Source: Zhengitettix transpicula
Lineage: Eukaryota; Arthropoda; Insecta; Orthoptera; Tetrigidae
Reading direction: 5' to 3'
DNA: 64,000 nt
Assembly (NCBI GenBank): GCA_037074705.1
Contig: CM073595.1
Location: forward strand, 23,586,501-23,650,500
In this document: positions 46,520-61,783 of the stretch, piece by piece
Layout of the letters: the number at the start of each line of letters is the position of its first letter
How positions within the stretch are numbered: the stretch's first letter is position 1
Made by a program: the position numbers and the translations under genes
The notes under the pieces: generated by a model
The model's database searches: none
What the model was told of the DNA's origin: nothing
What the model saw: only the letters and a program-made list of their open reading frames with translations

Positions 46520-47477
46520 TAATACTAATTAGAGGCCAGTAATGATTTTAATAATTGGATTTTTAGCGGTACCAATTATTCAAAGACAACAATGTGTCGG
46601 CGGGCTTTGTTCTGCCGTAAAGTTTTTTTCTGAAGCAGTCTGACTGATATCGTAGGCTGGAGAGGAAGTAAATTTTGAGAGAACCAACAAAATTCAACCG
46701 AGAAAGTTACAAGTTATTAAATCCAAGTATAAAGTTTGGACAGCGAGATGCTTTGTAAAAACTGCAAAGAGTATCAAATATTTGCGCCACATTAAGATTC
46801 CTACGCGTACTGAGATCAACATTTACCACATAAAGACAATGTGTAACAATAAGTCTAGCTAATGATCCGGAGGTGCAGCAGATCCAGTTCCCGGAGGAAA
46901 ATTCAATAACTACGTCCGTGTGTTAGACAATCAAGTGTAGAGTCAGTGATTCATGGCCTTTTTAGTGTAAATTGTGTTCCCGAGCAGAGGAAACTAAGTC
47001 TGGTACCAGCCGAACATTTTTGTAAGTAGAAACCAAGTTAATTGAGTTTGTAAACGATAGTTAAAGGTATTCGTCAGATTTTGTTAGTCTCATTTTGGTT
47101 TTTATTGTTAATTTCTTAATTTATAAATTCTATGATTGTTCTTTACTTATCAAGTCCAGGTAAACGACCCTGAGAGAAGATTTATCAAATTTTTTAACGC
47201 TGAAACTTTAAATGTACTTAACTCCAGAGAAAATGTTATGGATTTCTATTAAATAAAATGAATGGTATCATAAAGTTTAAAGTAGTACTTATTTCTTGAT
47301 CCTTCCTGTTAAAATAAAATAAATTGTTTCAGAATTAATTATCAATTTAATAAAACTGAAAATTAATTGTTTAAATAAATCAATAAAATTTTGTTAATTA
47401 ATCACTGTTTTTTAATCATTACATTTTGGCTTCCACAACATAGGGCAATCCAATTAAATCAATCATTATTAATTATT

Positions 47478-47480
<3 letters not shown>
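46520..47480 (+). repeat. LTR/TRIM-like unit 6
   Basis: Starts TAATACTAATTAGAGGCCAG (terminal TG replaced) and ends AATTATTACA. It contains GGTACCAGCCGAACATTTTT followed by GTAAGTAGAAA at about 47000, GTCAGATTTTGT, AACGACCCTGAGAG, and TTGGCTTCCACAACATAGGG at about 47428. Flanked on both sides by (TA)n. Most similar to units 1 and 7. Confidence 0.72.
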
Positions 47481-47536
<56 letters not shown>

Positions 47537-47537
47537 T
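47481..47537. repeat. (TA)n microsatellite next to LTR-like unit 6
   Basis: Directly follows the terminal TTACA. On its other side it is followed by TGTAATAAATTATATG, which could be a truncated further unit start. Confidence 0.9.
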
Positions 47538-48828
47538 GTAATAAATTATATGTAACATAATTTTAGGCCAGTGAAAATAAGTTAAGAATATATTCTGTAA
47601 GTAAACTGTTTATTGAATTTGGACCATAGGATAAAGTTTCTCTTCGGGCAGTGATCGCTGAAAAAATTAACAGAAGGGTATATATATCTCAGATTTGGCG
47701 TGCGATAAATAATTCATAATTTAAAGTAATAATATTTACAGTCGGAATACTTAAAATACTTTTCATTTGGAAGTAAAATAAAATACAGTACCTGTGCTGC
47801 TGAATTTTGAGCATTAGTAATAACTGCAATATTGTATTGGGGAGTTTTAGTCGTAGCACATAGTCTGCAGCTAGATATAAAATAGCATTATATTTATTAC
47901 CTTAAGGTTTCGTGTTAACTGTCAAACAAACGGAGTTGTTGCCGATAGTGGATACGAATTTGCAACAGATAAGAAATTTTATCGGCATGCCACTTCATGG
48001 ATGAAAAAATCCTCTGAGTTGTGTGCTTGATCATTTTATTTGATAGAGCATGAATATAAAATAACAACTATCTTGTAGTAAATAGTATTTGAACTTGTGC
48101 TAAGGTCCAATATCATCCCTACGATTGAACCGAAGAGATTATTAAATCATTGTGCCTGTGAATGGAGTGACGTCAGAGTTAACGCCATGCAACGTGAGAC
48201 AAATGTTAGTTGTTTTTTGAACATTTTTCTTTTTACAGAGGAAGGCTGATAAATTTTAAATGCGAAAATAATTAATTTCTGTGTTTGTAAGAAAGAGATA
48301 CAGTGCTATTTCATTGGGATATTAGATATTATAGGAATATGTGACATAACGTTATATTAAGCGATGCGTAATGCCAGAAAGACATATATTTTTAATGTGA
48401 AAATTTTGTCACTGATGATATACACAAATATGTATGAAATTATGTTGTGGATTAATTAATATAATGGAATGAGTTGACATTATTTACTTTTATACTAAGA
48501 AAATATATAAAAATATAAAAGAAATTGAAATAATCAATTTTTTATTCCGTGAACCGACAGTACACTTATATAAATTTTTTTAACAATGTTTTAATGTAAC
48601 ATAATATTACATAACTTGTTTATGAGGTTTAATATATTAAAAATTTTAATTTTGTAATTTGTAATTAAATACTAATGTGACTGTAAAAGGTTATTCTTTT
48701 TATAAAATAAGTTAATGTTAATTTGTAAATTAATATTTTCAATAATTTAATTTAATAAAATATTGAAACTAAATTAACGTTGCTAAATATTTTAGAACCT
48801 AAGTATTATACGGTTAGTTTACTATAAT

Positions 48829-48875
<47 letters not shown>

Positions 48876-49749
48876 GTATATATATATATAATTCGAAAAC
48901 AGTTGACTTAAAATTGACCTAAAAAATCATTTTTGTGAATATATTTCAGCCGCACTATTATATGGTCCTAATACATCAGTTAAAGTTCATTGAAATTTGT
49001 TGAACATGTCTCTATGATCGAAGTCTGGAACCGTTAAACCATTTTAACTGAAGTACTGCGCTTCACTCAGGTAAAGAGCGAACGCCTGTTGTAGATGGAG
49101 TTACAGCACGAAGCTAAGAGCTGGAGTGGAAGAGAGGAGACACTTCAAAGAAAAAAACTCTCATCTTCAGGCGTTAAGACATAATACCTCCAGCGTATAT
49201 CGTACACCTTATTACAGAAAATTAGGTTCTTATCATGGCAAAACAGATGTTATGTCGTCTAAGTCTATGCTCTTCCTGAGTTTCAAATCTGTCTAAAAAA
49301 AATTCAATATGTCATTATTTCTCATTTAAATTCTTTTGTGTTTCGTTCGTTGTTAGCCGATTGGTTAACAATCAAAATAAGTCACCTCTTTGCATGCACT
49401 ATGTCACATTATTTTCTTCCATTCAGAACCTAATAAGGTATCATCATAGACAACGGCTGGGTAAGCCAGCAAACTTTCTGCGTGGGATTTTCCTCATAAA
49501 TATATTAAACACACCAAGTTTCGAAGTCTGCCAAAAGTAAATACATTGTCAAATTTTAAATTTAGATGACGTAAGGCATGCAATGGTCGCGTTGGCCAAC
49601 CTGTCGGCTCGGCAGCCTTGCCTCTCGTCTTTCTCTCATTCTCTCCGACGTCATACAACAATTTACTAGAATTAAATAACCCCCCCAAGATATAATTACA
49701 GTTATCATGGGTACATAATTACTATTGCTCAATAGCATCAATAACGAAA
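47538..49749. other. Non-coding sequence; (TA)n at 48833-48890
   Basis: AT-rich; no gene or element identified apart from the microsatellite. Confidence 0.4.
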
Positions 49750-50567
49750 TTATTATGTTAGAAGAGTGAGTTCATTAATATAGAATCGAGAACGGAATAA
49801 GCCAGGGCTCGAGCCTCAGCGTCATTCTGTTCCTGGTAGCCATAAATGACATGGGTAGCATTAACAAACCCCCGATAGATACGTTGATATTTGCAGATGA
49901 TGTCATCTTGATGACTAGAGGGAACAACATGAAGTGATGCAGGAGGCAATAAACAAGGCGACTCACTGGGCTGAAAAAACGGGATTCCATTTTAACCCTT
50001 GCAAAGTCAAAACAATGTGCTTCTCAAGGAAATACAAGCAAATAAAGATACATTTAAAAATATATGATAAAAATATTGAATATGTAAAACAATCCAAGAT
50101 TATGGGAATTTTCTGGGACTCTAAACTCACGTTCAAGACTCACATCGAGCAACTAATCATAGAAAGCAAAAAACGTCTGTTAATCCTCAAGCTACTAGCT
50201 GCCAAGAACTGGGGAGCAAAGATGGAACTATTGAGTCTCACCTACAGGGCAATGATCAGAGCAGAAATAGATTCTTGATTTCCAGATCTCCGCAGCCGGT
50301 ATGCAGCTCATGCAAGGAGCCCACAACAATTCCTCAGTCCTCTTTGACTGCCCCAAATATAGCGAGATAAGAAGATCAACCATAGCCGTCCATTCAATGA
50401 TGGAGATTTGCAACTCATCAGCCGCAATAAACAACCTCATAGACTTTACGATGAAAACTGATTTGTTTAAAGTAGTTTAAATGTTATACAAATGTAGAAC
50501 TTAACAGATGTAAGTCGCTAATGACCAAAAGGTTAATGTGACGTTAAATTGTAATTAAAAAAAAAGA
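49750..50567 (+). pseudogene. Non-LTR retrotransposon RT fragment with 3' end
   Basis: The plus-strand translation with frameshifts shows NRIENGISQGSSLSVILFLV, TLIFADDVILMTRG (catalytic FADD intact), NKATHWAEKTGFHFNPCKVK, KIMGIFWDSKLTFKTHI, and then, after loss of the RNase H region, CSSCKEP...LFDCPKYSEIRRS, a C-terminal zinc-finger-like segment. It ends in an A-run at 50556-50564. The layout fits a Jockey/I-type element with a large internal deletion and at least two frameshifts. Confidence 0.8.
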
Positions 50568-51857
50568 GTGAGTATGGTTAAATGTTTAAAATTCTTTGTT
50601 GACTAAATTGCGATTTACCACAAAAATTACAATGTAATACGCAACCGTACTATAACCAATTAAAACGCTAAAGATCCACATATAAATTGAAGAATTTTCT
50701 TTAAATTTTCGAGTTATTCGAAACACAGTCAATTAAAAACCGTTGATTTGTAGTTCGACAACTTTGAGATATAGTTATCGATTGAGTTAGTTACTTGTGA
50801 TTTTAATGCATTCATATTTAGATTTTTCTGACTGCACATTATCATGGGAGTTTCCTGTAGACTCGGAAAGAATCCCTATCTATTTTTATTTTGCTGAAAG
50901 CCAATGTATCTATGTAATAACAAGGGGGTTACAATTTTCCCGACGCTAGCTATCTTACTTCCGTCTTCCCATGAGATCAATTTTTATGGTTTTGCCTCAG
51001 CATTTTAGCACCTCTTTTCCAGGGTATTGAGCCCTCGCCGTGCTGTAGAAGCACCTTTCAGAGGGTTTAGGTTGGTAAGTGTCCCTCGTTTTAAGAGATT
51101 GCCATCCCCCAGTTTAAGCCAATCAAAAGAAGCAATGTATTGTGTGAAATAATGTCTCTAATTCTAACAGCAACTTATTCATCCCTTGAATATGTTGACT
51201 CGGATACCGAAATATATTTCCCATATACAATTAATTCACTTGCGGGTAATTAAGAATTTTTTTTAATTAGTCATCCTCTAGGATATTATGATAACGAAGT
51301 TACAAAGCATATTAATTTTACAATAAATAATTTGTCATAAACAGAAAAAATTAATAAGCCAACTAAAATTTAAAATAATTAAATAATACATAATAAAACA
51401 TTATTTATTTTTGGAAAAAATTAATTGTATAACTTGACTATGTACAAATTGTTTATAATACACCAACTACACCTGAGGAAGTCCTAATTTGTGTAATTAT
51501 ATTTTTATCAATTTGTTTCTTAAATATCATCTTGCCTACAACCACTTTATTTATTTACTTATTGTACAATAACAAATAATTCCAGTTAAAATATTAAACT
51601 ACAATCTCTGATTTCTATTTCAAGAAGTTTCCATATGTAGGTATTTATTTGCTAAGTCAACTGTCACGTCAGAGGTCTGATAATGTATCTATAAAATGGG
51701 TAATTTTCAATATTACACTTAATTTTCAATCCTTTTTTAAGAAAAAGACCAAATGTAACCATGGCCTGAAATTATTTAAGCGACGATAGTCGCAAAAATC
51801 TACAACTGAAGTTGTAATAAATATTAAATTTAATTAATAAATAAGATTGAAAAATAG
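50568..51857. other. Non-coding sequence, nothing recognised
   Basis: AT-rich. CACCTGAGGAAGTCC at 51470 resembles half of a hammerhead core, but the second half is absent. Confidence 0.4.
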
Positions 51858-51924
51858 ACTGTACCGGGAACCGAACACGGATCCGATATGTGTATTCAGG
51901 CGCTCTAACCACCTAGGTGCACCG
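51858..51924 (-). tRNA. tRNA-like sequence (pseudo-tRNA or SINE head)
   Basis: The minus strand reads GGTGCACCTAGGTGGTTAGAGC (box A-like, D-arm), a middle region around CTGAATACACATAT, and GTGTTCGGTTCCCGG (T-arm, box B-like). Acceptor arms do not pair well, so a decayed tRNA or SINE head is more likely than a working tRNA. The anticodon is not assignable with confidence. Confidence 0.4.
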
Positions 51925-52744
51925 TCAAATCTATTTACTATTCACAATTAATATTTGCCATATTTTTCTCTACATGAGAATGAAATGAAATTTTTGTAAT
52001 TGATCCGGTCACGTTTTCCAAAATATTTTCCACCATACTTCAGGATTAAAAAATTAACATCAAGCTCGATGACTGTTCCTTAGATAAGAAGCTAATTTTG
52101 ACTCAAATTTTAGGAAACGTGCGTTATGTGATACTAACCTAATCTTGCTATTGAAATTTACATATGTGGTATTAAATTAACAAAAAAAGGTGTGGAAAAT
52201 TTACAGATATTAAAGTTTTTAAATATAAAAATATCATCAATCCAATAAATTGGTAATAATTATATTATTCGAATTGATAAACAGTTCCTAGTGCACAATT
52301 TTTTTCATGTCTGATAATAATACAAATAATATTCACGCGAACTATTATTGGTTGTTGCCATAGTTGTAGTCCTTAATTAATAAATTTGTAATATAAAATG
52401 TTTCACGTGACCCACATCCACAATTCTCTGGTCTGTTATAGTATTTTCTAAACTCGAATTTAGCGCATCCCCCATAATTCAACACGCACACCTTTAAAAA
52501 TAGTGTGAGGGATGCAAGTAAATATTAGTATTGATAAACTGTGACACGTTGCAGAAATCGTATGAGACTTGTATGTAGAGAAGCTATTTGCTTTCATAGC
52601 CAATCAGGATAGAAATAAAATTGAAACCAAAGGGTGTTTTGCATGTTGCAGTTGAGGAAGGGGCAAAAAACTTTTATGACGACATAGCTTTTCTATGTTT
52701 TTTGACCGATCTTCATTGTGGAAAGTGTATTACATTTGCGAAAC
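51925..52744. other. Non-coding sequence, nothing recognised
   Basis: AT-rich; no feature identified. Confidence 0.4.
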
Positions 52745-52985
52745 TGTACAGTGAAGGTATATTGAATCTACATGAGCGCAAAATGGGACTTCAGAAAATC
52801 TGAGAAATTTAGAAAGATAAAAGAATGTGAGGGATTTATAATTACGTAAGATATAATCAAATTGAGTCGCAAGATGTACTAAAGATATCTTAGTAAAAGA
52901 TTTTTGTCAAACGAATCCGTGTGATTAAAATAATATTAGCTTATTAAATGCGAAAGCAGGTAATGCACTAAAAATATATTATCAT

Positions 52986-53017
52986 GACGTTTCCTCCCAA
53001 ATTTGGTAGTTCATCAG
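52986..53017 (-). ncRNA. Hammerhead-like motif (family 2), intact core
   Basis: Minus strand: CUGAUGA, A, stem II CUACCAAA-UUUGGGAG (one A.G mismatch), GAAAC, GUC. The stem is well formed and the core is complete. Confidence 0.65.
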
Positions 53018-53283
53018 GTGTAAATAAATTGCAGAAAAGTTATAAGAAAAATCTATAATTAATTTAAATATAAACATTCATTCAATGAAATGGAGTATAA
53101 TGAATAAAATTTAAATAGCCAATATTTTTCTTTAATATCTTACAAAATTTAATATTACACAAATGCGTTTTGATTAAATATCAACGGAAATAATATATTT
53201 TACTTCACTATATTGCAGAAAGTTTTCGTTCTTACATTAATAATTAAGGTCTTAAAAATCTCTTTTTTAACAATCAATTTCAT

Positions 53284-53315
53284 CTGATGAAGTTCAAAAT
53301 TATGGACGAAACGTC
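53284..53315 (+). ncRNA. Hammerhead-like motif (family 2), intact core
   Basis: Plus strand: CUGAUGA, A, stem II GUUC-AAAAUUAU-GGAC, GAAAC, GUC. All conserved core positions are present. Stem III is reduced to the ACGU palindrome. Confidence 0.68.
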
Positions 53316-53345
53316 TTGATATTATATTTTATTGTATTAACTGAA

Positions 53346-56634
<3,289 letters not shown>

Positions 56635-57239
56635 ATATATATATATATATACTCAGAAATCGTTTATCAGCTTTTCATTTTCACATCCCTTACTTTTAAT
56701 TTTAATATACTCTTCCTTAAATTGAACGGAAATTTATTTTTATTGAAAATGGCTTTCCCCGAACACCATCACATTTAAATTATCCCAGTCGTTTATCGTC
56801 CTATTTAAGTATGAAGTTTTTCCTACAATTCTGTTTCCTACGTTTAATTTTAAATTTCATGTCCAATCTAAAGAGGTACCTGATTTTAGAACAATTATAT
56901 TTTCAGTAGTAAAATAACTAGGATGGTTCACGGAAAACACTGTACTGACAGTTTTTCAATAGTTTCTTCAAGGAAAATATATGTAAAATCGGTTTGTAGG
57001 AAAAAGAAAAGTTCTGGAAAACGAAAGATACAAGAAATTAAATAATACAGGAGCTAATGTTTAATATTTTACTTTTGAGCTTCAATATTCATTTTTATTT
57101 CCGATGCTATACGAATATTCAGAAATATATATTATTACGACGGCAGTAAAGCATAAATCCTAAACAGAATGCAACGTTATCGAACAAGTGTACTATAAAC
57201 TATATTAGTTATATTGATAATGCACTTTTTTATCTTTCA
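56635..57239. other. Non-coding sequence, nothing recognised
   Basis: AT-rich; no feature identified. Confidence 0.4.
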
Positions 57240-57311
57240 TATGATATTTATATTGTTCACTAATAAAATAATTGTTTTCTATTAATTATTTCTTTATTTT
57301 TGAGACAACGG
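57240..57311 (+). mobile_element. Left remnant of the Penelope-like unit split by the gypsy insertion
   Basis: TTTTCTATTAATTATTTCTT ... GAGACAACGG matches TTTTCTATCAATTATTTATT ... ACACAACGG at 63437-63471. The unit resumes at 62070 with AACGG, the duplicated target. Confidence 0.65.
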
Positions 57312-57597
57312 TATAGGAGAGACTCGTGCAGGGTTAGGATTCCCGGAGCCGGGAGTAATAAGCCTGGTCTCCTAAACTAAAACTTTATTCCACCACGTGG
57401 TGCGACTCTGGCCGTTGTCGGGAAGCACAGGTAGTGTGTCGCGCGAGAGCCGGAAACAGAATGGCGCTCTCCGTGTGCACGCTGTAGGTGCTCGGTAGGG
57501 TCCCGTTACTTGGTGGGGAGCATTGTTTGCATCCCCTAACGGGACGCGTAACGGGACCCTCTTGCTCGCGTGGGGACACGGAATATTCGTCCCCACA
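57312..57597 (-). repeat. 3' LTR of the gypsy element
   Basis: 286 bp, no mismatch seen against the 5' LTR. Preceded on the minus strand by ACGGGTGGCTGG, a plausible polypurine tract. Confidence 0.95.
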
Positions 57598-57743
57598 CCA
57601 GCCACCCGTTAAGAGACGGAGTCAGGATATACGTTTTGTGCCAGAGTCGCATTACAATACCATAATAAATATATATGTTCATAATTTTTACAAAACAATA
57701 TACAGAATATTTACAAAAAAAAAATAATAATGTGCGAAATGTT

Positions 57744-60700
57744 CTACGGCGTGGGCGAGTAGCGGTCCGGGGCACGGGCCCGGCGACCCGAGCGAGTTGG
57801 CGGCGCTGCTAGGCGATGCGGGCGAGGCCAGTCTCTTTGCGCTGGCGTGGAGAACGTCGCCTGTGGTGCCACCGGGCTGTCGTTCGTGGCTGCCGGCGCT
57901 ATGCTGGGGGGCCCAACTGCTTCCTCTGGGCGCAACATGAAGGCCGGTTTTACCCTGTCCAGTGAAACTCGTGTTTCTCCGCGACTTGTATGCAACACGC
58001 AGGTTTTCTCGTCCCTGCTGACGATGCGGTAGGGTCCCGTGTAAGGCGTACAAAGGGAGGCCTTTATACCGTCGTCACGGAGAAAAGCATGGGTGCAAGT
58101 CGCCAACTCCTTGAACACGAAGCTTCCTGGTCGGGAGCGTCGCGAAGCCGGTGTGGGCCGTATGTTTGTTGTTGCCTGGCGGACCCGCTCGATGAGTGAC
58201 GTCGGGTCGCCAAGCTCGGGTTCTGCGGTGAAGAATTCGCCGGGCAGACGTAGCGGTTCTCCAAACACCAGTTCGGCGGCTGATGTCTGCAGGTCCTCCT
58301 TGAAGGCGGTACGAATCCCGAGCATGACGACCGGGAGGGCGTCGAGCCAGGAGGCGCCTTCATGGCACATTATCGCTGCCTTCAGCTGCCTGTGGAGCCG
58401 TTCTACTAGCCCGTTAGCCTGTGGGTGGTACGGCGTCGTGCGGAACCTCTGCCAGCCCGTGTACTTCCCCAGTGCCTGAAAAAGATCGGACTCGAACTGC
58501 CGTCCTTGGTCCGTAGTAACACGCTCTGGGCAGCCATAGCGCGAGATCCAGCCGTGGAGCAGGGCGTTGGCCACATCTTCTGCGGTGATTCGCTCCAGTG
58601 GATAAGCTTCTGGCCAACGCGATGCACGGTCGATCGCCGTCAGGAGGTAGCGGTAAGAGCCTGCTGGCGGCAGTGGACCCACGATGTCAATGTGTATGTG
58701 ACGGAAACGAGCTGACGGCGTCGTGAAGTCTCCCAGTGGCGTGTGGACGTGCCGTGTAATCTTCGCGCGCTGACATTGCAAACACGCCCGAGTCCATACG
58801 CGTATGTCTCGTTTAACCCCGGGCCAAACGAAACGCGACGTAATCAGGCGCGTGGTAGCGCGTGTGCCGGGATGGCTCAGGCCGTGGACCGCGTCGAATA
58901 CCTGTCTGCGACTTGGAGCTGGGACGACTAGGCGTTGGCGACCCGTCGATACATCACATAACACCCGGAGGTCGAGTCCTGGGACATCGACGTGGCGGAG
59001 CTGGAGTGCTGTGCTGCCGGCTAGCAGCTCGCGTAGCTCGTCGTCCTCGGCTTGCTGCTGGGCGATGCGGCTGAGATCCACCGGGCTATTGGCTGCTGTC
59101 AAAGCTTCGACGCGGGATAACGCGTCGGCGACTATGTTTTGGGACCCATTGACGTGCCGAATGTCCGTGGTGAACTGCGAGATGTACGTCAGGTGGTTCC
59201 TCTGAACGGGCGGGAGTCTCTCGTTCTGCTGCTGATAGGCAAAACATATGGGCTTATGGTCAGTAAATATTATTGTGTGTTGAGCCTCCAACGCGTGACG
59301 AAAATGCCGGACCGCCAAAAAGATGGCGAGTAGCTCCCGATAATATGCCGGCCACTGTGTTTGCTGCGGCGTCAGCTTCCGGGAGAAGAAACCCAACGGT
59401 TGCCACGCTCCTCCCACTTGCTGCTGCAAGCTGGCGCCGACTGCATTCTGCGACGCGTCGGTGAAAAGCCCGAGCTGTGCCGTAGGGTCCGGGTGAGCCA
59501 GCATCGTTGCGTTGGCGAGCGAGGCCTTGCATTTCTCGAAGGCTGCTGCACTGAGTGGGTTCCAGGGCACAGGGTGGGTGCCGCGGAGACCTGAGAGAGC
59601 CTCCTGGAGCTCTGCTTGATGCGCCGCTGCCTCGGGAAGGAAACGACGATAGAAATTTATCATTCCCAAGAAGCGACGGAGCCCTCTGGCGTTGGATGGG
59701 CGCTGGAAATCGCGCAGTGCGGCGACACGTTCTGGTACGGCGCTTACGCCTTCCGAGGAAACGTGGTAGCCGAGGAAGGTTACGGCCTGCTGGCCCAGCA
59801 CGCTCTTTTCCACGTTGACGATTATGCCGTGCTGCGACAATCGGCGGAAAACGGTTCGCAGGTGTTCCCGGTGTTGCTCTGGAGACGCGCTGTAGATTAG
59901 AATGTCGTCGATGTACGGGAAGCAGAAGTCCAGCCCCTGTAACACTTCGTCCATAAACCTCTGGAACGTTTGTCCAGCATTTCTCAGTCCAAAGGTCATG
60001 AACGGGAATTCGAACATCCCGAACGGCGTGGTTATGGCCGTTTTCGGGATGTCCGTCGTGTGCACCGGAATCTGTGTGTATGCCTTAACGAGGTCGAGGA
60101 CAGAATATATTTTGCTTCCTCGAAGGCTCATAGCAAAGTCCTGTACGTGCCGAACGGGATACCTGTCTGGGACGGTTCGCGCGTTCAGCGCGCGATAATC
60201 ACCGCATGGGCGCCATTCTCCGTCTTTCTTCTTAGGCACGAGATGCAGCGGCGATGCCCACGGGCTCTTCGATCGTCGCGCGGTCCCGTCGGCGAGCATG
60301 GCCTCGAATTCTGCCCGTGCGATGTGGAGCCGCTCCGGTGCCAGGCGTCGTGGTCTACAGGAAACTGGGGGTCCTGGCGTCGTCCGGATGTGGTGAACCG
60401 TGGTGTGACGAACAACGCGGGGCGCGCCGGCCGGGCGCGTGAGCTCCGGGAATCGGCTCAGGAGGTCCTGGTATGGCGAGCACGTCGTCAGCACCCTGAC
60501 GCTGGGTTGCGGCGATCGGTCCTTATTCGCGCTTACGACGCGGCCCGTCGTCCCGTCGAGCAGGCGCCCGCTTCGACAGTCCGGTAGAAGTCCAAAGTGT
60601 GCCAGGAAATCAGCGCCGATTATTGGCAACGCGACGTCCGCGATGACGAAACGCCATACGAACACCCGGTGCAGCCCCAGGTCGATTCGCATGGGTAGGC

Positions 60701-60929
60701 AGCCGTACGTGTTGATAGTACTGCTGTTCGCGGCGCTGAGCTTGTAGTTGGTGACCGCGCGCTGGCCCTTGAGTAGGTTGCGCGGGAAGCAACATAAGTC
60801 GGAACCGGTGTCGACTAGGAACCCATGTCCGCTGGTGTGGTCCCTAACGACGAGACGGCGTCCACTGGATGGGCAGCCGGCAGCTGCAATAGCCGGCTGC
60901 CTTACTCGTTTCCCTGGGTGTAGCTGCAC
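57744..60929 (-). CDS. pol: Pol polyprotein (protease, RT, RNase H, integrase), expressed by -1 frameshift
   Basis: Open for 1,061 codons, in the -1 frame relative to gag, overlapping gag's last 28 bases; it has no ATG at its start. Residue numbers count from 60929. Protease: LVDTGSD (Asp40). [13 protein letters not shown] (239 on), [10 protein letters not shown] (YIDD 339-342). RNase H: FTDAS (Asp491), REL (Glu532), FTDHKP (Asp557), ADALSR (Asp602). Integrase: zinc site His682, His686, Cys716, Cys719; catalytic Asp748, Asp807, Glu843 (35 residues between the last two); GPYRIV (965), a GPY/F module. No stop or frameshift. All catalytic residues of the four enzymes are present, so the protein looks functional. 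It copies the element's RNA and inserts the DNA. No chromodomain or env is fused. Confidence 0.95.
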   Translation of the reverse strand: MQLHPGKRVRQPAIAAAGCPSSGRRLVVRDHTSGHGFLVDTGSDLCCFPRNLLKGQRAVTNYKLSAANSSTINTYGCLPMRIDLGLHRVFVWRFVIADVALPIIGADFLAHFGLLPDCRSGRLLDGTTGRVVSANKDRSPQPSVRVLTTCSPYQDLLSRFPELTRPAGAPRVVRHTTVHHIRTTPGPPVSCRPRRLAPERLHIARAEFEAMLADGTARRSKSPWASPLHLVPKKKDGEWRPCGDYRALNARTVPDRYPVRHVQDFAMSLRGSKIYSVLDLVKAYTQIPVHTTDIPKTAITTPFGMFEFPFMTFGLRNAGQTFQRFMDEVLQGLDFCFPYIDDILIYSASPEQHREHLRTVFRRLSQHGIIVNVEKSVLGQQAVTFLGYHVSSEGVSAVPERVAALRDFQRPSNARGLRRFLGMINFYRRFLPEAAAHQAELQEALSGLRGTHPVPWNPLSAAAFEKCKASLANATMLAHPDPTAQLGLFTDASQNAVGASLQQQVGGAWQPLGFFSRKLTPQQTQWPAYYRELLAIFLAVRHFRHALEAQHTIIFTDHKPICFAYQQQNERLPPVQRNHLTYISQFTTDIRHVNGSQNIVADALSRVEALTAANSPVDLSRIAQQQAEDDELRELLAGSTALQLRHVDVPGLDLRVLCDVSTGRQRLVVPAPSRRQVFDAVHGLSHPGTRATTRLITSRFVWPGVKRDIRVWTRACLQCQRAKITRHVHTPLGDFTTPSARFRHIHIDIVGPLPPAGSYRYLLTAIDRASRWPEAYPLERITAEDVANALLHGWISRYGCPERVTTDQGRQFESDLFQALGKYTGWQRFRTTPYHPQANGLVERLHRQLKAAIMCHEGASWLDALPVVMLGIRTAFKEDLQTSAAELVFGEPLRLPGEFFTAEPELGDPTSLIERVRQATTNIRPTPASRRSRPGSFVFKELATCTHAFLRDDGIKASLCTPYTGPYRIVSRDEKTCVLHTSRGETRVSLDRVKPAFMLRPEEAVGPPSIAPAATNDSPVAPQATFSTPAQRDWPRPHRLAAPPTRSGRRARAPDRYSPTP
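60872..60914 (-). promoter_or_regulatory. -1 ribosomal frameshift signal between gag and pol
   Basis: Slippery heptamer G-GGA-AAC (60908-60914) in the gag frame, 6-base spacer GAGTAA containing the gag stop, then a perfect 10-bp hairpin GGCAGCCGGC / GCCGGCTGCC with a 10-base loop (60872-60901). Spacing and frame match the standard requirements for -1 slippage, and the shifted frame enters pol as GGG-AAA-CGA. Confidence 0.88.
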
Positions 60930-61768
60930 GGGGGTTCGCAGCGTTGAGCCCGGCTACCGAACCGTCTGTGGTACCAGCATTTCCCGGTGCTGGCGTTGTC
61001 GCGGCGGCCACGCTGTTGTTCGGGCGGCTGACGGCGTGCTGGCGGCCTTCGTTCGCCTCGTAGGGCTGCGACTTCCGCGGTGAGCGCCTCCAGGCGCTGC
61101 TCGAGGCTAGGGGCTGATGGGCCGTGGAGTTCATCTGCCTGATTGGTGGACTGTGAGCTCGTGCTGGCAGCGTGGACGTGCGGTGGAAGACCGGGTGTTG
61201 GAATCTCCATAAGCCTGTCAGCGATTTGGGCGGCCGTGGCGAGCGGTGCGTCTATATGACTTTGGACCGCGACCTGTACGTAGGCCGGCAAGCGCTGCAG
61301 CCACAACGTCCGCAGGAAATCGTCCGACACTTGAGTAGGCCCTACTAGGCTGCGGAGGTACCGCAGGAACTGCGACGGAGATCTGTCGCCAAGTTCGGCT
61401 TCGCTGAGCAGCAGCCGAGTTCTTCGCTCTTGTGAGGGCGAAAGTCTCTGTATCAGAGCTTTCTTTAAACACTCGTACTTGCCTGTTGCTGGCGGGTTGA
61501 CGAGGATGTCCTGGACTTCCGCAGCCCATCTTTGTTCGAGGTGAGCTGCGATGTGGTTGAACTTGGTGGCGTCCTGCGTGATGCCGGCGATGGCGAATTG
61601 GCTTTCCGCCTGGGCGAACCAGACGTCCGTATTGTCCGCCCAGAAAGCCGGCAGCTTCGGTGTGATCCTACAGACCTGTGCTGCGTCATGGTGTTGGCCA
61701 CGTGGATCCTCCTTCAGCCTTGCGATCTCCTGCTGTAGCTCGGCGATTTTGTTGTTCAAAATGTCCAT
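60902..61768 (-). CDS. gag: Gag polyprotein of the CsRn1-type element
   Basis: 288 residues from ATG at 61768 (MDILNN). The upstream open codons fall in the primer site and are not used. It starts with a heptad-like helix ([17 protein letters not shown], likely coiled coil). The capsid-type core follows ([74 protein letters not shown]), then an Arg-rich region and a C-terminal knuckle C-x2-H-x9-C-x3-C (CWYH...RCEPPC). This CHCC arrangement replaces the usual CCHC and is typical of CsRn1. It forms the cytoplasmic particle that packages the RNA. It ends at TAA (60902-60904), just after a frameshift signal into pol. Confidence 0.92.
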   Translation of the reverse strand: MDILNNKIAELQQEIARLKEDPRGQHHDAAQVCRITPKLPAFWADNTDVWFAQAESQFAIAGITQDATKFNHIAAHLEQRWAAEVQDILVNPPATGKYECLKKALIQRLSPSQERRTRLLLSEAELGDRSPSQFLRYLRSLVGPTQVSDDFLRTLWLQRLPAYVQVAVQSHIDAPLATAAQIADRLMEIPTPGLPPHVHAASTSSQSTNQADELHGPSAPSLEQRLEALTAEVAALRGERRPPARRQPPEQQRGRRDNASTGKCWYHRRFGSRAQRCEPPCSYTQGNE

Positions 61769-61783
61769 CGTAGGGGTCACCAA
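61769..61783 (-). promoter_or_regulatory. Primer binding site, tRNA-Trp type
   Basis: TTGGTGACCCCTACG directly after the 5' LTR on the minus strand. TGGTGACCCC is complementary to the 3' end of tRNA-Trp, as described for CsRn1 elements. The gag ATG follows immediately (61768). Confidence 0.75.

Larger units (their letters stand above)
52745..53345. repeat. Hammerhead-pair element, copy 2
   Basis: Homologous along its length to 35905-36470 (CGAATCCGTGTGATTAAAAT, TCAAATTGAGTCGCAAGATG, AATGGAGTATAATGAATAA). It carries opposed hammerhead-like motifs at 52986-53017 (minus) and 53284-53315 (plus). No coding capacity recognised. Confidence 0.6.

Noticed and set aside
47537..47700. TGTAATAAATTATATG...AGGCCAGTG after the (TA)n as an eighth LTR-like unit
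   Set aside because: Only the first 40 or so bases resemble the family; none of the later landmarks is found.
51470..51500. CACCTGAGGAAGTCC as half of a hammerhead
   Set aside because: The GAAAC/GUC half is missing.
57744..61783. Many 60-200-residue frames on the plus strand and in other frames across the gypsy element
   Set aside because: They are antisense or out-of-frame shadows of GC-rich gag and pol; none has domain similarity or independent context.
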